A stretch of 64,000 bases of DNA from Perca fluviatilis (Eukaryota; Chordata; Actinopteri; Perciformes; Percidae), in contig NC_053112.1 of the NCBI RefSeq assembly GCF_010015445.1, forward strand, positions 38,204,665-38,268,664, given 5' to 3'. Both the position numbers and the translations under genes were made by a program. This document shows, piece after piece, positions 25,030 to 37,565 of the stretch (positions within the stretch are counted from its first letter, which is position 1; each line of letters opens with the position of its first letter). The notes beneath the pieces are model-generated. The model saw nothing but the letters and a program-made list of their open reading frames with translations. It had not been told where the DNA came from and did not search any database.

Positions 25030-25267
25030 CATCCAGGTTCTTCACGGTCTGAATTGGTATCACTTCGGTATGATCACTGGTGATGGACAGGTCTCGGCAC
25101 TCACATCAGCAACTCTGAAGGAACAGAAGCTCAGTCTTCTCTAGGTCGAGCTTAAGTAGGTGCCTTGACACCCACTCCGAGATTTCTGTCAGGTAAGCAG
25201 TGCTAAATGAGAGAAAGATCTGAGCATTGACAGCATAGCAATGGTACGGCCATGTGAGTGTACGACA
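25030..25267 (-). pseudogene. LINE reverse-transcriptase fragment
   Basis: Minus-strand translation contains LTEISEWVSRHLLKLDLEKT followed by ELLF, the palm/thumb signature of fish LINE RTs (family pattern: W-x-x-x-x-LKLN-x-x-KTE). It is the copy-1 counterpart of the fragments at 33890-34250 and 51657-52090, all just upstream of perforin copies, so it belongs to the duplicated unit. Confidence 0.7.
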
Positions 25268-25373
25268 GCACCAAGAGTCCCTGTGTAGAGAAATCAAATT
25301 AAGTTGCTTACTTTATTCAAGGACTGCTCTCTTAAAGGGATAGTTTTGAGTTTTGGAGACCAGTTGGGGAAGA

Positions 25374-25490
<117 letters not shown>

Positions 25491-25570
25491 CTTGAATGCA
25501 GGTGGATAAATGAAAAAAAATGCATGAGAAACACATATGCAATCAAGACTCCACCTTCACATCAGACTTG

Positions 25571-25577
25571 TATATAA
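25571..25577 (+). promoter_or_regulatory. TATA box, perforin copy 1
   Basis: TATATAA lies 53 bp before a consensus donor (CAG|GTAAGA, exon end 25629), defining a short noncoding first exon of roughly 25-30 nt. The 198-nt intron that follows (25630-25827) ends CATACAG directly before the start codon. The same arrangement is in copy 2. Confidence 0.75.
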
Positions 25578-25827
25578 GATGGGTCAGATATTGTAAGCTA
25601 CTGAACAGAGCTTTCTGTCAACAGCCCAGGTAAGACCCCTGAGTTCTCCCCTATCTAGTATAGTAGATAGGAGAGTATATTATAGTATAGTTGAATACAT
25701 TTTCACATCCAATTCCTCTTATTCTTCAGTCATTAGTTTAGTGACATCAAATATTTAAATATTATAGTTTAACTGATTCTGTGTTCACCCCTTTTACCTT
25801 CTGTCCCTATTGATTTCTTCCATACAG

Positions 25828-27718
25828 ATGGCAAGGCTGTGGCATCTCATGCTCCTGTGCTGGGCATGGAGTCCTCTGTGTCTTCCATCCAGTGTAAGCT
25901 TCCTAGGTACACCGCAGCAGTGTGAAAAGGCTCACTTTGTCCCTGGTTACAATCTGGGTGGAGAAGGCTTCGACATCGTCACAATGGAGCGGAAAGGTGC
26001 CTATGTCATTGACACTGAAACATGGAAGCTTGGCAATGGCACTTGCAGGCTATACACAAACAGCTACATGAATAGAAAGAGCCAGAAGATCCCAGTTGCC
26101 ATGGAGGACTGGAGAACCCTCCCCAAGTGCAGTTTAAAGGTCTCCGGTATCGAGTATGATTCTGTCGAAACTCTTGTCAATGATTCTACATCATCCGTGT
26201 CCAATGATTGGAAAATTGGCCTTGAAATCCCTGTAGATCCGTCTGTCAGTCTTGGTGTTGGTTTTGGAGGTTCCCACTCCAAAGAATCTACCTTTGCCAT
26301 GCAAAAGTTGAAACAAGACCACTACACATTCTTTAGACATTCTGTCTACTGTAGCTTCTACCGGTGAGTATGTGCACAGATATTTGTCTTTTTGCCATTC
26401 ACTGCTTTGTTTTACAGTGTTCTGGATAGTTGGCAGTAATGAAAGCGATTTAGCTAAAACCAAAAAACAAACAGTGACATGTGATAGACTGCAACTAATG
26501 TATATAATTCCTGTGTTTTACAGCTACAGAATGGCAACAAAACCTCCACTGAGTCAAGACTTTGAATCAGCTGTCAACTCCCTTCCGTCCTATTCACGTA
26601 AGACAGAGACATCATATCGCAGTCTGATCGACACATATGGTACACATTACATCACACAAGTGTCTCTGGGAGGGGAAATAAAAGCAAGCACTGCTGTCCG
26701 GACCTGCCAGACAACCATGAGTGGTCAGTCTGCAACAGAAGTCAAAGACTGTTTGTCAGTTGAGGCGTCTGCTAGCTTTGTAAATACTGCTAGCATTAAG
26801 GCCGAGTACAAACACTGTCAGGCAAAGAAGAAGAAGCTAGGCTCCAGTCAAAGTTTCAGCAGCACATTTAATGAACGTACCACAGAGGTCATTGGTGGAC
26901 ACATCTACGAGGCTGACATCCTCTTTCAAGGCCAATCAAACCCCTCTGTCTATAGTAACTGGCTTAGCTCACTGAAAACCACACCTGATGTGGTCCGATA
27001 CAGCATAAATCCCCTGCACACCATACTGCCAACTGGTCATATTGCCAGAGCTGGACTGAAGCAAGAGGTGGAGAAGTACATCAAGAAAAATGCAGTGTTG
27101 AAAAAATGCTCAGAAACCTGTAAGATTGGGCGCAGATCCAGCAAAAGGGATCCTTGTGCTTGCACCAGTAGTCAGAATATCAAGTCAAACTGCTGTCCTG
27201 CTGGGAAAGGTCTTGCAACATTAAAGGTTTTCAGGCTCTATGCAGAAGATCTTTATGGTGATGTGTCTACTCAGACAGATGGTTCAGTGGAGGTTAGTTA
27301 CGGTGATAAGAATAAGCGTACTGCCATCATAAATAACAATGACAATCCTAAATGGCCAGAGACATTTGAGTTTGGACCCATCGTCATTAACATGAAAAAC
27401 CAACTTACGTTCGGTGTTTATGATGAGGATTCTTACTGGAACAGTGATCCGCTTGGTGGGTGTTCATTTGATCTGCGTAGAGGAAAAGTGAGCGACAGCT
27501 GCATGTTAAATCACGGTACCTTCTTCTTCTCCTACATAGTAGAGTGCGCACCACGTCTTGGTGGTGACCAATGTCAAGAATACATCCCCTCCCCGATGAG
27601 TCCCTCTTTGGCCAAGGTCTTCCACACTAGAAACGGGGTCCTTCTTGGAGAGACAGGGAAGAGGAATGCTACATCAGTCAGTCAGGTTAAGGTCAGCGGT
27701 CTACATGAGATGGGGTGA
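25828..27718 (+). CDS. prf1: Perforin-1-like protein, copy 1 (intact)
   Basis: Two coding exons, 25828-26363 and 26524-27718, joined across a 160-nt GTGAGT...TTTACAG intron (split Arg codon 179), encode 576 residues. Perforin is the pore-forming granule protein of cytotoxic lymphocytes; it binds target membranes through a Ca-dependent C2 domain and polymerises through its MACPF domain. Visible here: signal peptide (1-24), MACPF domain with the YGTHY signature (217-221) and a Gly-Gly hinge (228-229), Cys-rich EGF-like segment (374-403), and C2 domain (409-522) with all five expected Ca-ligand Asp positions (425, 431, 479, 481, 487). Candidate N-glycan sites are at 70, 118 and near the C-terminus at 560. 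The start is the first ATG after the acceptor. No stops or frameshifts; 89-95% similar to copy 2 by eye. Confidence 0.95.
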
Positions 27719-27915
27719 TGAGAGAATAAGAATTTAAGTTTATGATTATCTTGCATCTAGTTAATCGCATATTTCACACTGTTACTATTTCTTTATTTGA
27801 CTTTTGTTAACAAAATAATACATTGTCAATTTCTCAAATGTAATCCAAATACTGTATGTGTTTGTGAGAAATGTTCTTTTCTTCTGCTTCTTGCTGTTAG
27901 TTAAAATACTCTGCC

Positions 27916-27921
27916 AATAAA
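27916..27921 (+). terminator. Poly(A) signal, perforin copy 1
   Basis: AATAAA about 200 nt after the stop codon, conserved at the same place in copies 2 and 3. Confidence 0.8.
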
Positions 27922-28300
27922 GCATCAACAAAGACAACACAGGTGTCAGTGTGATTTATTGTATTAAAAATACAATGTAGTTTTGTGGTTACGTGTAAAA
28001 TTGAAATGCATAATCATACAAATGCAAGCAAACGACTAAAGATGTCCTATAAAAACAAAACTGACCAAAAATGGCGTTGTTTCTGGGCATTATTTCCAGG
28101 AGAGGGCAAACATAAGAGATACATAACTACTTTATAGGTATATTTATTTCAACAGAAACACATTATAAAAGATATATATATACCTACACATTACAAAATA
28201 AACCATAAAACGTCATATGCTGTAAATCTTAATTTAAAGACTTGCTTTCAAACAGAGGCATTGACCTTATAAATTGTTCTTTATATTGCAATGCAGTAAA

Positions 28301-29195
28301 TTACAGTGCTCAGCTTAAGTGAATACACCCATGCTAAAGTTGGAAATTGATGTTAATGCTTTAATAAAAAAAATAGAAATCCAACCTTCAAGAACACCAA
28401 TTTTCTTTGTGAATGAATAATATATTGTGAATAAATAAATGTTCTTCCTTAAAATACAGGGGGCATAAGTATAGACACCCCTATGTTAAATTCCCATAGA
28501 GGCAGGCAGAGTTTTATATTTAAAGGTCAGTTATTTCATGGATCCAGGATACTATGCATCCTAATAAAGTTCCTTTGGCCTTTGGAATTAAAATAGCCCC
28601 ACATCATCACATACCCTTCACGATACCTGGAGATTGGCATGGGGTTCTTTCTATAAAATCATCTCTAAATGCAAATCAGCTATGGACCTTTTTCACAGCA
28701 GACATTTTGACTTGTCATAGTAGGAAAAGCACAGCTGAAATTGATAACCCTAACGATGGCTCAATTCCATCAAGTGTCCCAGTAAGCTAGTTCAGGGAGT
28801 CAGCATGCACAATACCAGGGCCTCTTCTAAGTGGAATGCAGCCATCACTAATGGTTTTGAATACACCTGTGCTTTTCCTACTATGACATGTCAACATGTC
28901 TGCCGTGAAAAAGGTCTATTAAGATAGCTGAAATAAAACCATGCCAATCTCTAGGTATGGTGAAGGGTATGTGATGATGATGTGGGGGGGGCTATTTTAA
29001 TTCCAAAGGCCAAGGGAACTTTATCAGGATGCATAGTATCCTGGATCCATGAAATAACTAGCCTTTAAAAATAAAAATCTGCCTGCCTCTATGGGAATTT
29101 AACATAGGGGTGTACTAACTTATGCCCTCTGTATTTTAAGGAAGAACATTTATTTATTTACGATACATTTTTCATTCACAAACAAAATTGGTAGA
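28301..29195. repeat. Palindromic Tc1/mariner-like element
   Basis: Two arms of about 370 bp face each other around a centre near 28790. Paired stretches include CCTTTGGCCTTTGGAATTAA with its complement near 29005, and GTATTTTAAGGAAGAACATT with its complement near 28440. The outer left end (CAGTGCTCAGCTTAAGTGAA) resembles the Tc1-like element at 42449-42562. No transposase. Confidence 0.75.
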
Positions 29196-29199
29196 CAGA

Positions 29200-30103
29200 T
29201 TAGCTAGCTAGTTGATAAATTGTCTATTTCCACTTTATAAACAACCATAGCAGCTAACGTTAGCTACGTTGCTGCTGTAGCGGTCAGCTACTTTAGCAAT
29301 GTTTAACGTTGGCTACATAACGTTAGCAATATATCTTGTGTAGAATCCAGGACCGGCAGGGCAGAGGAAAGTGTCAGGGAGCAGAGACAAACTATTTAGA
29401 TGAAGTGAGCTAGTTTGACCATGGAGATGGGATATGTTCGCTTAGCTTAACCGAAGTCGTGTGTGACCAGCGTGCACTAGCACTAGTGAGGGTAAAGGTG
29501 TAGACACATATAGCCGACGGCCGACCGTTGACAGAAAACCCCGTCGATATGATCAGTCGCGTCCCCGAGGTCCAAAAAGCTGCCACAGAACAGACCAAAA
29601 AGATGAGAGGAGACGAGACGTAATACATCTCTATAACAGCAGGCGGCGCTAATCTGTAATGTTGCCCAAGAAATGAAAACCGGCAGCTGATTGGACGAAC
29701 ACGTCACATGGGTTTGTTTTCTCCGGAAATTCAAAGCCAGACTGTCATGGCGCCCGTTCAGAATACGATCTCATATTGTACTAAAATAGTTCACTGAAAC
29801 ATGTTTCTGAAAACATTTTAAGCAAGAAATAGGCCATGCAGTTGCTGAATCTGTCTTCATTTCAGCTCAACAAAGGTCAGTTTAAAAGATTTTTGTCAGA
29901 TTTTGAGAGACTCTAGTCACCTCATCCCGCTCGTCATTTCCGGGACTGCCCTGCCGCCGACTGAACATGTCAGGTCGGCCAAAATGAACGCCGACAGCCC
30001 CCCAGACGGACGACGGCACGGGACACACCAAACAGATTTGAGTCACTGACCTCGCCAGACTGTCTCACGGCCGATAATCGGCCTGGTGTGTCGGCGCCCT
30101 AAG
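29200..30103. mobile_element. DNA-transposon remnant(s)
   Basis: GC-richer block with an abrupt end at GGCCTGGTGTGTCGGCGCCC (about 30081-30100), a form typical of fish DNA-transposon termini with GGGCGCCGACACACC ends. Small ORFs at 29410-29734 (minus) have no recognisable domain. Superfamily not determined. Confidence 0.4.
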
Positions 30104-31300
30104 AGAGATCATATTTCTCCTGGATTAGCTTCTCTGCATTGGCTTCCTGTAAAATCCAGGATTGGATTTAAAATCCTTCTCCTGACTTACAAAGCTCTAA
30201 ATGGTCAAGCACCATCCTATCTAGAAGAGCTCTTAGTACCTTATTGTCCCACTAGAGCACTGTGCTCCGAGAATGCAGAGTTACTTGTGGTACCTAGAGT
30301 CTCTAAAAGTAGAATGGGAGCCAGAGCCTTCAGCTACCAGGCTCCTCTCCTGTGGAACCAGCTCCCAATCTGGGTTAGGGGGGCAGAAACTGTCACCGCA
30401 TTTAAGAATGAATTTAAAACTCTCCTCTTTGATAAAGTTTATAGTTAGGGAGTGAGGAGTTGCAGCGTCCGCCTAACAAGCCCCACCTGCTTCTCTTCAT
30501 AGTCGTCAGATTAATAATATAACAAAAGTAGAGGGAGGCAGGCCAGTATAGCCCGATCCGGCAGGGATCGGGCTAGCCCGACAAGGATTCTAGCCCGACA
30601 AGGCTCCTCTCCTTAAACTGCCTGTCTCTCTTAGTTACGCTGTTATAGTTCTAGACTGCCGGGGGACTTCCTTCTTTTGACACACTGAGCTGCTCTCCCT
30701 CTCCATTTGTGTGCATCCTGTCCCAGAAATGCTTGTTACTAACCTAGCACTGGGGAGTTTACTCCCCAGAGTCCTTATGTTTTTTCCACCCAGCATATTT
30801 CCTTGGAGTACGTTGGCACCAAGATCTTGGTTGCAGCTGTCGCCGCGGTCCTGCTGCACTCCCTGCTATGCTCTGCGGTGCCCTGCAATGTCATGCTGCG
30901 TCCTGCTGAACCCTGCTGCTTCCTGCTACGTCCATCCATGCTCTGCCACGCTACATCCTGTAACGCCCTGCAGCACCCTGATATGACATGAACTACTACG
31001 ACTACCGTTTGATGTCACTGTTCCATTATTAATGTGACTATTATTGCCACTGTTCATCACATCCCCAACCGGCACCGTCAGACACCGCCTACCAAGAGCC
31101 TGGGTCTGTCCGAGGTTTCTTCCTAATAGGGAGTTTTTCCTCGCCACTGTCACACTGCTTGCTCTTGGGGGGAATTATTAGAATTGTTGGGGCTTTGTAA
31201 ATTATAGACTGTGGTCTAGACCTACTCTATCTGTAAAGTGTCTTGAGATAACTCTTGTTATGATTTGACACTATAAATAAAATTGAATTGAATTAAATTA
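30104..31300 (+). mobile_element. LINE (L2/CR1-like) 3' end with ORF remnant
   Basis: A 5'-truncated LINE: 30104-30448 encodes the conserved C-terminal RT region (LASLHWLPVKSRIGFKILLL, then SYLEELL, GARAFSYQAPLLWNQLP and TAFKNEFKTLLF), open to its natural stop near 30447. The 3' UTR ends TAAAGTGTCTTGAGATAACT ... TATAAATAAAATTGAATTGA with a short (ATTGA/ATTAA)n tail. Only the last ~115 residues of the pol protein remain. Confidence 0.85.
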
Positions 31301-31417
31301 AATTAAGAGGTCGAGGGGTGTGGCGATGACATCATCGATACGGGGTCGTATTCGTTATTCGCCATCCAAATGAAGCCAAACGAGAGCTGTTTTCAAATTT
31401 TTTCACCCTGAGACCAG

Positions 31418-32447
31418 TAGTGTTAATTTTGTCACCTATTTTTAATTTAGTCTTAGTCTTGTGCCAAACATTTTTGTTTGTCAAGTTTTAGTCGACTAAA
31501 TGTCTCGTCATTTTAGTCTAGTTTTAGTCAAAAGAGAACTCAAAGTATCTTAGTTGAGTTTCAGTCGACTAAAAGTCTCGCCATTTTAGTCAAGTTTTAG
31601 TCAAAACATTTTAGTCTTTTTTTTAAATAAATTATTTCTGATAACCATTTCAGTCAAATAGTTATAAAAATAAATAAATTATATAAAGTTATATAAATAT
31701 TGAGCCTCTTCCTTATTTCACCAGTAAACGACAAAAACAACCACTGCATTGGAAAAGGATATTTTACAATAAAATAAATGCAGCACGAAACTGGCGAGGC
31801 GTATTTCAAGCGAACGCAACATATGTGTTGTTTTTCAGACAACGGCAGCTACAGACTGTCGTACGTCTCGTGTTGGAATCCTACATAGTGAAATAGAGAC
31901 AAACCTTTACACCGTTTAGCTGTCAGCATTGTAACCCTTTTATATATGTCAATGATGGTAACCGTGTTTACTCCAACTGCTAGCTAACGGAATGCTAACG
32001 TTACCTGCTGCCAAGTGTAGTGTTAACTAGCGCCCCATGCAGCGATGTTTCGGTTGACTCTAACGTCCGTTTAGGAGCATCAGAGAGAAGCGCAGGCATT
32101 TAAGTGGCACCAAAATCTGCGATGCTATTCGGTCCGGTAGATAACGGTCGTTAGGGCACCTGTCGGTGCCGTAGCACCGGGTCTCGGTAACAGCTGAATA
32201 TTCTATCTAATGATGAAAAAGTAGAGACGATTGTAGACGAAAATTAAGAGAGATTTTATCTTAGTTTTTATTTTATCCAAAACATTTTAGTCTCGTCTTT
32301 TTTCGTCAACAATAATGCATGTTAATTTAGTCTTAGTCAGCGTTTTTGGACATTGGCGCAGTCTCGTCATCGTCTCGTCTTAGTCATGGAAAAAAAGGTC
32401 GTTGACGAACATATTTAGTCTCGTCTCGTCTGACGAAATTAACACTA
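31418..32447. mobile_element. Non-autonomous hAT element, exact 8-bp TSD
   Basis: Inverted ends TAGTGTTAATTTTGTCA and, reverse-complemented, TAGTGTTAATTTCGTCA are flanked by identical GAGACCAG (31410-31417 and 32448-32455). The interior has many TAGTCTAGTTTTAGTC-type subterminal repeats and no transposase. The near-identical ends suggest fairly recent insertion. Confidence 0.92.
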
Positions 32448-32469
32448 GAGACCAGGTTTCAAAGAAGTG

Positions 32470-33420
32470 CATTTTCAGGCAGTGCGTTTACAGGATTCGT
32501 TTGGACTGTCAGTCCAAACGATGGAAAACATGTGCGTTTGTACAAAAAAATAAATAAAAAAAGTTCATAACACATAATTCTTGAGTGACAGATTCCAACA
32601 AATCCACAAAAATCTCTATCACCACAGGTCAGGCACAGACATAGCCGTCCTGCTGCTGCGCTGGCTACACGCTTCTCTGTTCACAACACTGCCTGTCGGG
32701 AAATTCTAAAAAGCTTAACGTGGTTTAATGTACCCAAACAACGATCAATGATCACCAAATTTCATGGCCATATCTTGTTGTGAACACTAAAGCTTGTCAA
32801 AAAAAACTCAACCGAAATTCAACGATTATAGATCTATCTCACGTTAACGTTTTCTTCTTCATTGGCGCATATGGCGAGGAAAAGGCTTAACGTGGTTTAA
32901 TGTACCTAAACAATGATCCATGATTACCAAATTTCTCTCTCATATTGCACCTCATAACCACTGAAAACTGTCAAAAAATGGAACCAGAAATTTGGTGATG
33001 ATTGATCGTTGTTTAGGTACATTAAACCACGTTAACCTTTTTGACGTTAGGACGTATAAAGCCCATGAGAACCGTGGGGAGTCAACCCACAGCCGCTCCG
33101 CTGCCCTGCTGAAAATGTGAAGCAGAAACGCTTAATGTCAGATAACGTCCATAATAATAGGACTTTGGGTTAGATTTCTTTGACAGTTTTCAGTGGTTAT
33201 GAGGAGCAATATGAGAGAGAAAGTTGGTGATCCTTGATCGTTGTTTAGGTACATTAAACCACTCTTTTTCCTTACAATAGGCTCTAATGAAGCAGAAAAC
33301 CTTAATGTCAGATAACATCGATAAAAATAGGACTTTTGGTTTGATTTTTTGACAGTTTTCAGTGGTTATGGGGAGCAATATGAGAGAGAAATTTGGTAAT
33401 CATTAATCATCTTTCAAAAC
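32470..33420. repeat. Complex of direct and inverted ~60-bp repeats
   Basis: The motif AACGTGGTTTAATGTACCTA occurs forward near 32718 and 32888 and inverted near 33010, 33235 and beyond, with a neighbouring CAGTTTTCAGTGGTTATG block that is also inverted (about 32955, 33185, 33355). The segment 32590-32880 is repeated at 45280-45580. No ORF. Confidence 0.7.
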
Positions 33421-33519
33421 ATTCGCGAAAGAAAAAAAATGTCTTTGTACCCAGCACTTCTGGAAATGCACTTCCGAATGCGTCTCTGTCCCCAGCATAT
33501 TTCAAACCAAACTGACGCC

Positions 33520-33677
33520 CATGCTGGGAGCTCTGGCCATTAGCTGCAGCAACTCCAGTTTGCTAGCACAGATTTTGGTCGTTTTTTGCACCGATTTTGG
33601 TAGTTTTTTTTCCTATCGACAGTACTCGGATACATCTAGCGATCAAGATTCAGGTAAAAATCGGCCAGATTTCTCGT
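33520..33677. mobile_element. Right end of a TTAA-type transposon
   Basis: Matches the right subterminal region at 24880-25005 (CTGCAGCAACTCCAGTTTGC and GATCAAGATTCAGGTAAAAA) and ends with GGCCAGATTTCTCG at a TTAA (33678-33681). Confidence 0.7.
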
Positions 33678-33889
33678 TTAAGGATATGGACGAATGAGGA
33701 AGAGCCATTATTGTACATAATGAAAAGAGAAGGGAGAGTGAATTGAGAAAGGTGAGGTAAACCAGAGATGATGGCATGACTAGGTCTGTCTGTCATATAA
33801 CATTTACTGACAGTCATACACCTCCAAATTAAGATCACCAAAGTTTTCATGATTCATCCATGGGGATCACCAAAAGTCATCAGGATTTC

Positions 33890-34250
33890 TCTTCACAATT
33901 TCACGGCAATCCTTTGAATATTTGTTGAGATATTTAACTGTTGACCAAAGTTGTGGATTAACCAAGTGAGGGAGGTGCAGTCTTGGTGGGAGATGACAAG
34001 CACTTGGATAAGCATGTGGGTTGACTCCCTAGTGAGGAAGGGGTTAATCCTCCTGATGTTGTCCAGGAGGAATCTGCAGGAGCATGCCACCGGTGCGATG
34101 TTGGCCTAGAGCAACAGTTCATGTCTACAGTCACATCCAGGTTCTTCACTGTCTGAATTGGTATCACTTCAGTATTGTCATTGTTGATGGACAGGTCTCG
34201 GCAATCACATCAGTCTGTCAGGCAAGCAGTGCTAAATGAGAGAAAGATCT
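33890..34250 (-). pseudogene. LINE reverse-transcriptase fragment
   Basis: Minus-strand frames give NLDVTVDMN, then CRFLLDNIRRINPFLTREST and IQVLVISHQD, matching the fish LINE RT pattern (LGVxxD...CRFxLYNIRRIRPFLT...LVISRLDYC). Frameshifts break it. It ends at the left terminus of the Harbinger element at 34251 and is repeated at 51657-52090. Confidence 0.75.
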
Positions 34251-34303
34251 GGGGTCTCATTTATAAAACTGTGCATAGGATCCTTACTAAAAGTGTACGT
34301 ATG

Positions 34304-34500
34304 GGCGCCTGGATAGCTCAGTTGGTAGAGCAGGGACCCATATATAGAGGTTTAGTCCTCAACGCAGCGTGCCAGGGTTCGACTCTGACCTACGGCCTTT
34401 TGCTGCATGTCATTCCCCCTCTCTCTCCCCTTTCATGTCTTCTGCTGTCCTATCAAAATAAAGGCTGAAAATGCCCCCAAAAATAATCTTAAAAAAAATA
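34304..34500 (+). mobile_element. tRNA-derived SINE with 15-bp TSD
   Basis: Clear tRNA-like head: A box TAGCTCAGTTGGTAGAGC and B box GGTTCGACTCT, then a tail with TTTGCTGCATGTCATTCCCC, ending in A-rich sequence. Flanked by identical AAAAGTGTACGTATG (34289-34303 and 34501-34515), so it inserted into the Harbinger element by target-primed reverse transcription. Confidence 0.93.
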
Positions 34501-34998
34501 AAAAGTGTACGTATGCCCAAAAGCCTAAAACGGCTTACGGCAAAAAAAATTCTGATTTATAAAACCGTGCGTACGCACATATGTAAGCAATGTTCCCTTA
34601 ATAAATCACAGATTACCCACAAGTGTGCGTATACGTGAATCAGCCTTTTATCCCGCCATGTACACGGCCATTTTTAACCATAAATAGTCAATGCAAAGCA
34701 CCTCATGAATGCTGATCAGTATGTTAATGACCCTGGCAGTTGTTCTTTCGTTACACCGAATCATGACGACTGGCGGGGAAAAAGCAAAAAACTTCTCAGA
34801 CGCTGGTGAATTGCTGCAAATTGAATTATAATTTCGGCCTGTTCTTTCACAGTAGGGAAAACTGATCTATAGACTACCTATATTAATAATACCGTCTAAA
34901 ACGGCAGGCATTACGGCACTCGGGGACAGCTTCGATATACCAGACCTATATGATAAGATTTAACAGAACTATATATTATATCCAAACAAGCGATAAAG

Positions 34999-35226
34999 TT
35001 AAAGATTATATATAATATTTATATAAAACACATAGCTGTCTGCCATGTCCCTCTGGAAACAGCCGGTGGCATTCTCTACCGGACCCAATTCAGTACATAG
35101 ATCCAAGAGCGCAGCTTTAGGGAATTTAAATTGGCATATTAGCCAGTCATCGTCATGGTCCCTGAAGTCTCTTTCTCTCCTGTTTCTTCCATTGGCGTAG
35201 TCCTGCAGGGCCAGCAGTGCCATCAT
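34999..35226 (-). pseudogene. HARBI1-like transposase N-terminal remnant
   Basis: Reads RRERDFRDHDDDWLICQFKF then PKAALLDLCTELGPVE, the N-terminal helix region of Harbinger transposases (D-D-W-L-I-x-x-F-x-x-P/R pattern). No catalytic residues remain. Confidence 0.7.
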
Positions 35227-37089
35227 GCAGCATTACACACGGGGTCACCACAGTATTTATATGTTTACAACAATTTGTGATTGTTAACACCTTGCCAAAA
35301 TCACAGCATCAACTAGTGGTATCCCCCACCCCGAGATACAATTTGAAGACGAAAGTCTAATAGGCAAACACGCTTTTCTTCATGCAGGTTTTGTCACAAA
35401 CAGTATTAAAGTTTGGACTGATAACGAGGACATTAAGGGTAACGATTGCGCGACAGCTTAACGGCTGTATTTCCAGACTTTAACATTTTATGATATATGC
35501 ACAGTATTAAAGACAGATATTTAGTTATTTACACTGTGTTCTGCAGTTATCTAATGCTAGGGTATTTGATGCTATCCTGTATTCCATGGAGTCGGGCCAT
35601 CCCCTCCTCCTGCGCTCCTTAGCGGACAATGTGACGGTGAGACAGCGCCGATTAAATATTAAGAACTAATTTTGATTTAAGATTTGAGTTGGATTTTACA
35701 AGGAGTTTATAGAACAATTATCACTCAGTACAAGTGCAAATAACACTGCTGGATTTAATATTCATGGTAATGTGGATGATATGGAGTGAAGAAATGTGCG
35801 TGAGGCATCAATACTTGAAAATATTATGAGTAATTGTTATTCCCACATTTACTCTCTGCAGTCTGACTTCAGTTCACCACCGCACCATCTATGTCGCCAA
35901 TTCCCAAATTCTCCAAAATGTGCGTACGCATGGGTCATAGTTTGCGTGGAGGACCGCACATTCTCCTGTCAAGTTAGTTTTTTATAAATCAGAACCTTTG
36001 TGTAGGAAGTGGCGTACGCACATTTTCAGCGCATTACAAAGTGATGCGTTACAGTAACGTAACTACTTTTTCGGGTAAAAAGTAGTGTAACGCGCTACTA
36101 CTGAAAATTTGGTAACGAAACGTAGTTCCTTTTTCAATTCAGCGCAACGTTACTTTTCCCAGGGACAGATTTGACAGCGACACTGCCTTCTCAGCTGCAC
36201 GCTCACAAGCTCCACACGGTACGTGACAGAGGCTGGTAGTAGCAGAGCAATCATGGCAAGCGAGAAGCAGCCAAAGCTAACTTTTGAGAGCGTTTTGAGC
36301 TTCGTGGCTTTTTGCTGGACAGTGCTCTGAGCCAGGCAGACACAAAGCTGACAACCTCAGATGGATGCAGTTGTGATGGCCTCATACACACAGCGGACCG
36401 CTGTGGACTTGTGTCGGTTGCACGGACACGCAAGGATTTCAAGAAAAGACGCTGCATGTGTCTACGACAATGCACGGACCCCGGTACAAGTAGATACAGA
36501 CATTACATAGTATAGACTAACACCATGTAACGCTGATGACCTGCTGATGTGCATTCAACCCGCGCTGGACTCGTTCATAATGAATCAGCCGTCACTCTGT
36601 AGAATCCAGTCTGCAGTGCAGTGGAGTTCAGACACTTCACAGATAAACCATAGATTGGCTTTATGGTCAAAGATACTTTTTGTATGATTAACTTCAGTCT
36701 CTGCCAGAGACACCTGCTTTTAAAAGTAACGTAAAAGTAACGAATAAAGTAAAAAGTTACTTTCCATAGGGGGTAACTAAGTAAAGTAACGGATTACTTT
36801 TTTAAGAAGTAACGAGTAACGAGCAAACACTACTTTTTTTGGAACATTTTTATTTAAGTAAATGCACATCTTAATTGACTTTTGTTTTTTACAAACATAG
36901 AAGAACAATGGCACACTCGGCAGTGTCTTACAGTGTCTTACACACTGCAGCGAGACACACTCTTGCGTTCCTTACCCGACTCCCACAGACACCTGCTGAT
37001 TGTTGACTCGGACTGGGTCCTGTTCAAGGTTGACTCCATGGCAACCGGCTGTGTATCGCTATGACAATCGTGCGGACTGAGACAACGTG

Positions 37090-37565
37090 ATTATGGGGCC
37101 AGACGTAGTTTGACTACGCGGGCCTACACACACACGAACCCTTACATATATACAGATATGCAATCACCCACCACACCCCGTATCTCGCCTTCGCAGCTTT
37201 GCACCCCCAGTCGGGCGGGCAGGTCTGTGACCAGCGCCTTTGTTTTGGCTGCAGGACCAGATGGCTGCTTGCCTGTGCTGGACTACCTGCACCCCAACAC
37301 CCCCCTCCCCCATTGCGTGTCTTGTGTGCCCTTGTATTGGTTATGTGCTTATGTTGCTGAGGTGTTTTTTTCCTGTTCCTACACTGTACTCCTATTGGGG
37401 GCATAGTCTGGGAGTTGCCTTTTTCTCGTCGTCTCTCCTCATGTCATGCTGTATTTTCTTTACCCCATTGTATGTTTGTATGTACCTTGTAAAGCGCTTT
37501 GTTGATTTTCATCTGTGAAATGCGCTCTATAAATAAACTTTGATTGATTGATTGATTGATTGATT
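37090..37565 (+). mobile_element. LINE 3' tail (L2-like) with (TTGA)n
   Basis: Ends with CTTGTAAAGCGCTTTGTTGA, then TGCGCTCTATAAATAAACTT and six TTGA units, the form of L2-like 3' ends. No protein domain remains. Confidence 0.65.

Larger units (their letters stand above)
34251..36029. mobile_element. PIF/Harbinger element, right end lost
   Basis: Starts GGGGTCTCATTTATAAAACT, a terminus repeated at 52091. Near 35985 a TTTTTTATAAATCAGAACCT segment resembles the opposite terminus internally, after which the sequence switches to another element. It carries a transposase N-terminal remnant (34999-35226, minus) and a SINE (34304-34500). Confidence 0.7.

Noticed and set aside
26372..26523. Continuous frame running into perforin exon 2 from 26372
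   Set aside because: The segment before 26524 is intron: it has GTGAGT/TTTACAG borders, is identical in position in copy 2, and encodes nothing like a MACPF domain.
30711..30986. ORFs of ~90 codons in the LINE 3' region
   Set aside because: They fall in the 3' UTR of the LINE after its stop codon and have repetitive, compositionally biased translations.
34304..34500. Possible genuine tRNA gene
   Set aside because: A and B boxes are present but the acceptor stem does not close, there is an A-rich tail and a 15-bp target duplication: it is a SINE.
37110..37406. Plus-strand 98-codon frame in 37.1-37.4 kb
   Set aside because: It lies in the 3' tail of an L2-like LINE and has no RT or other domain.
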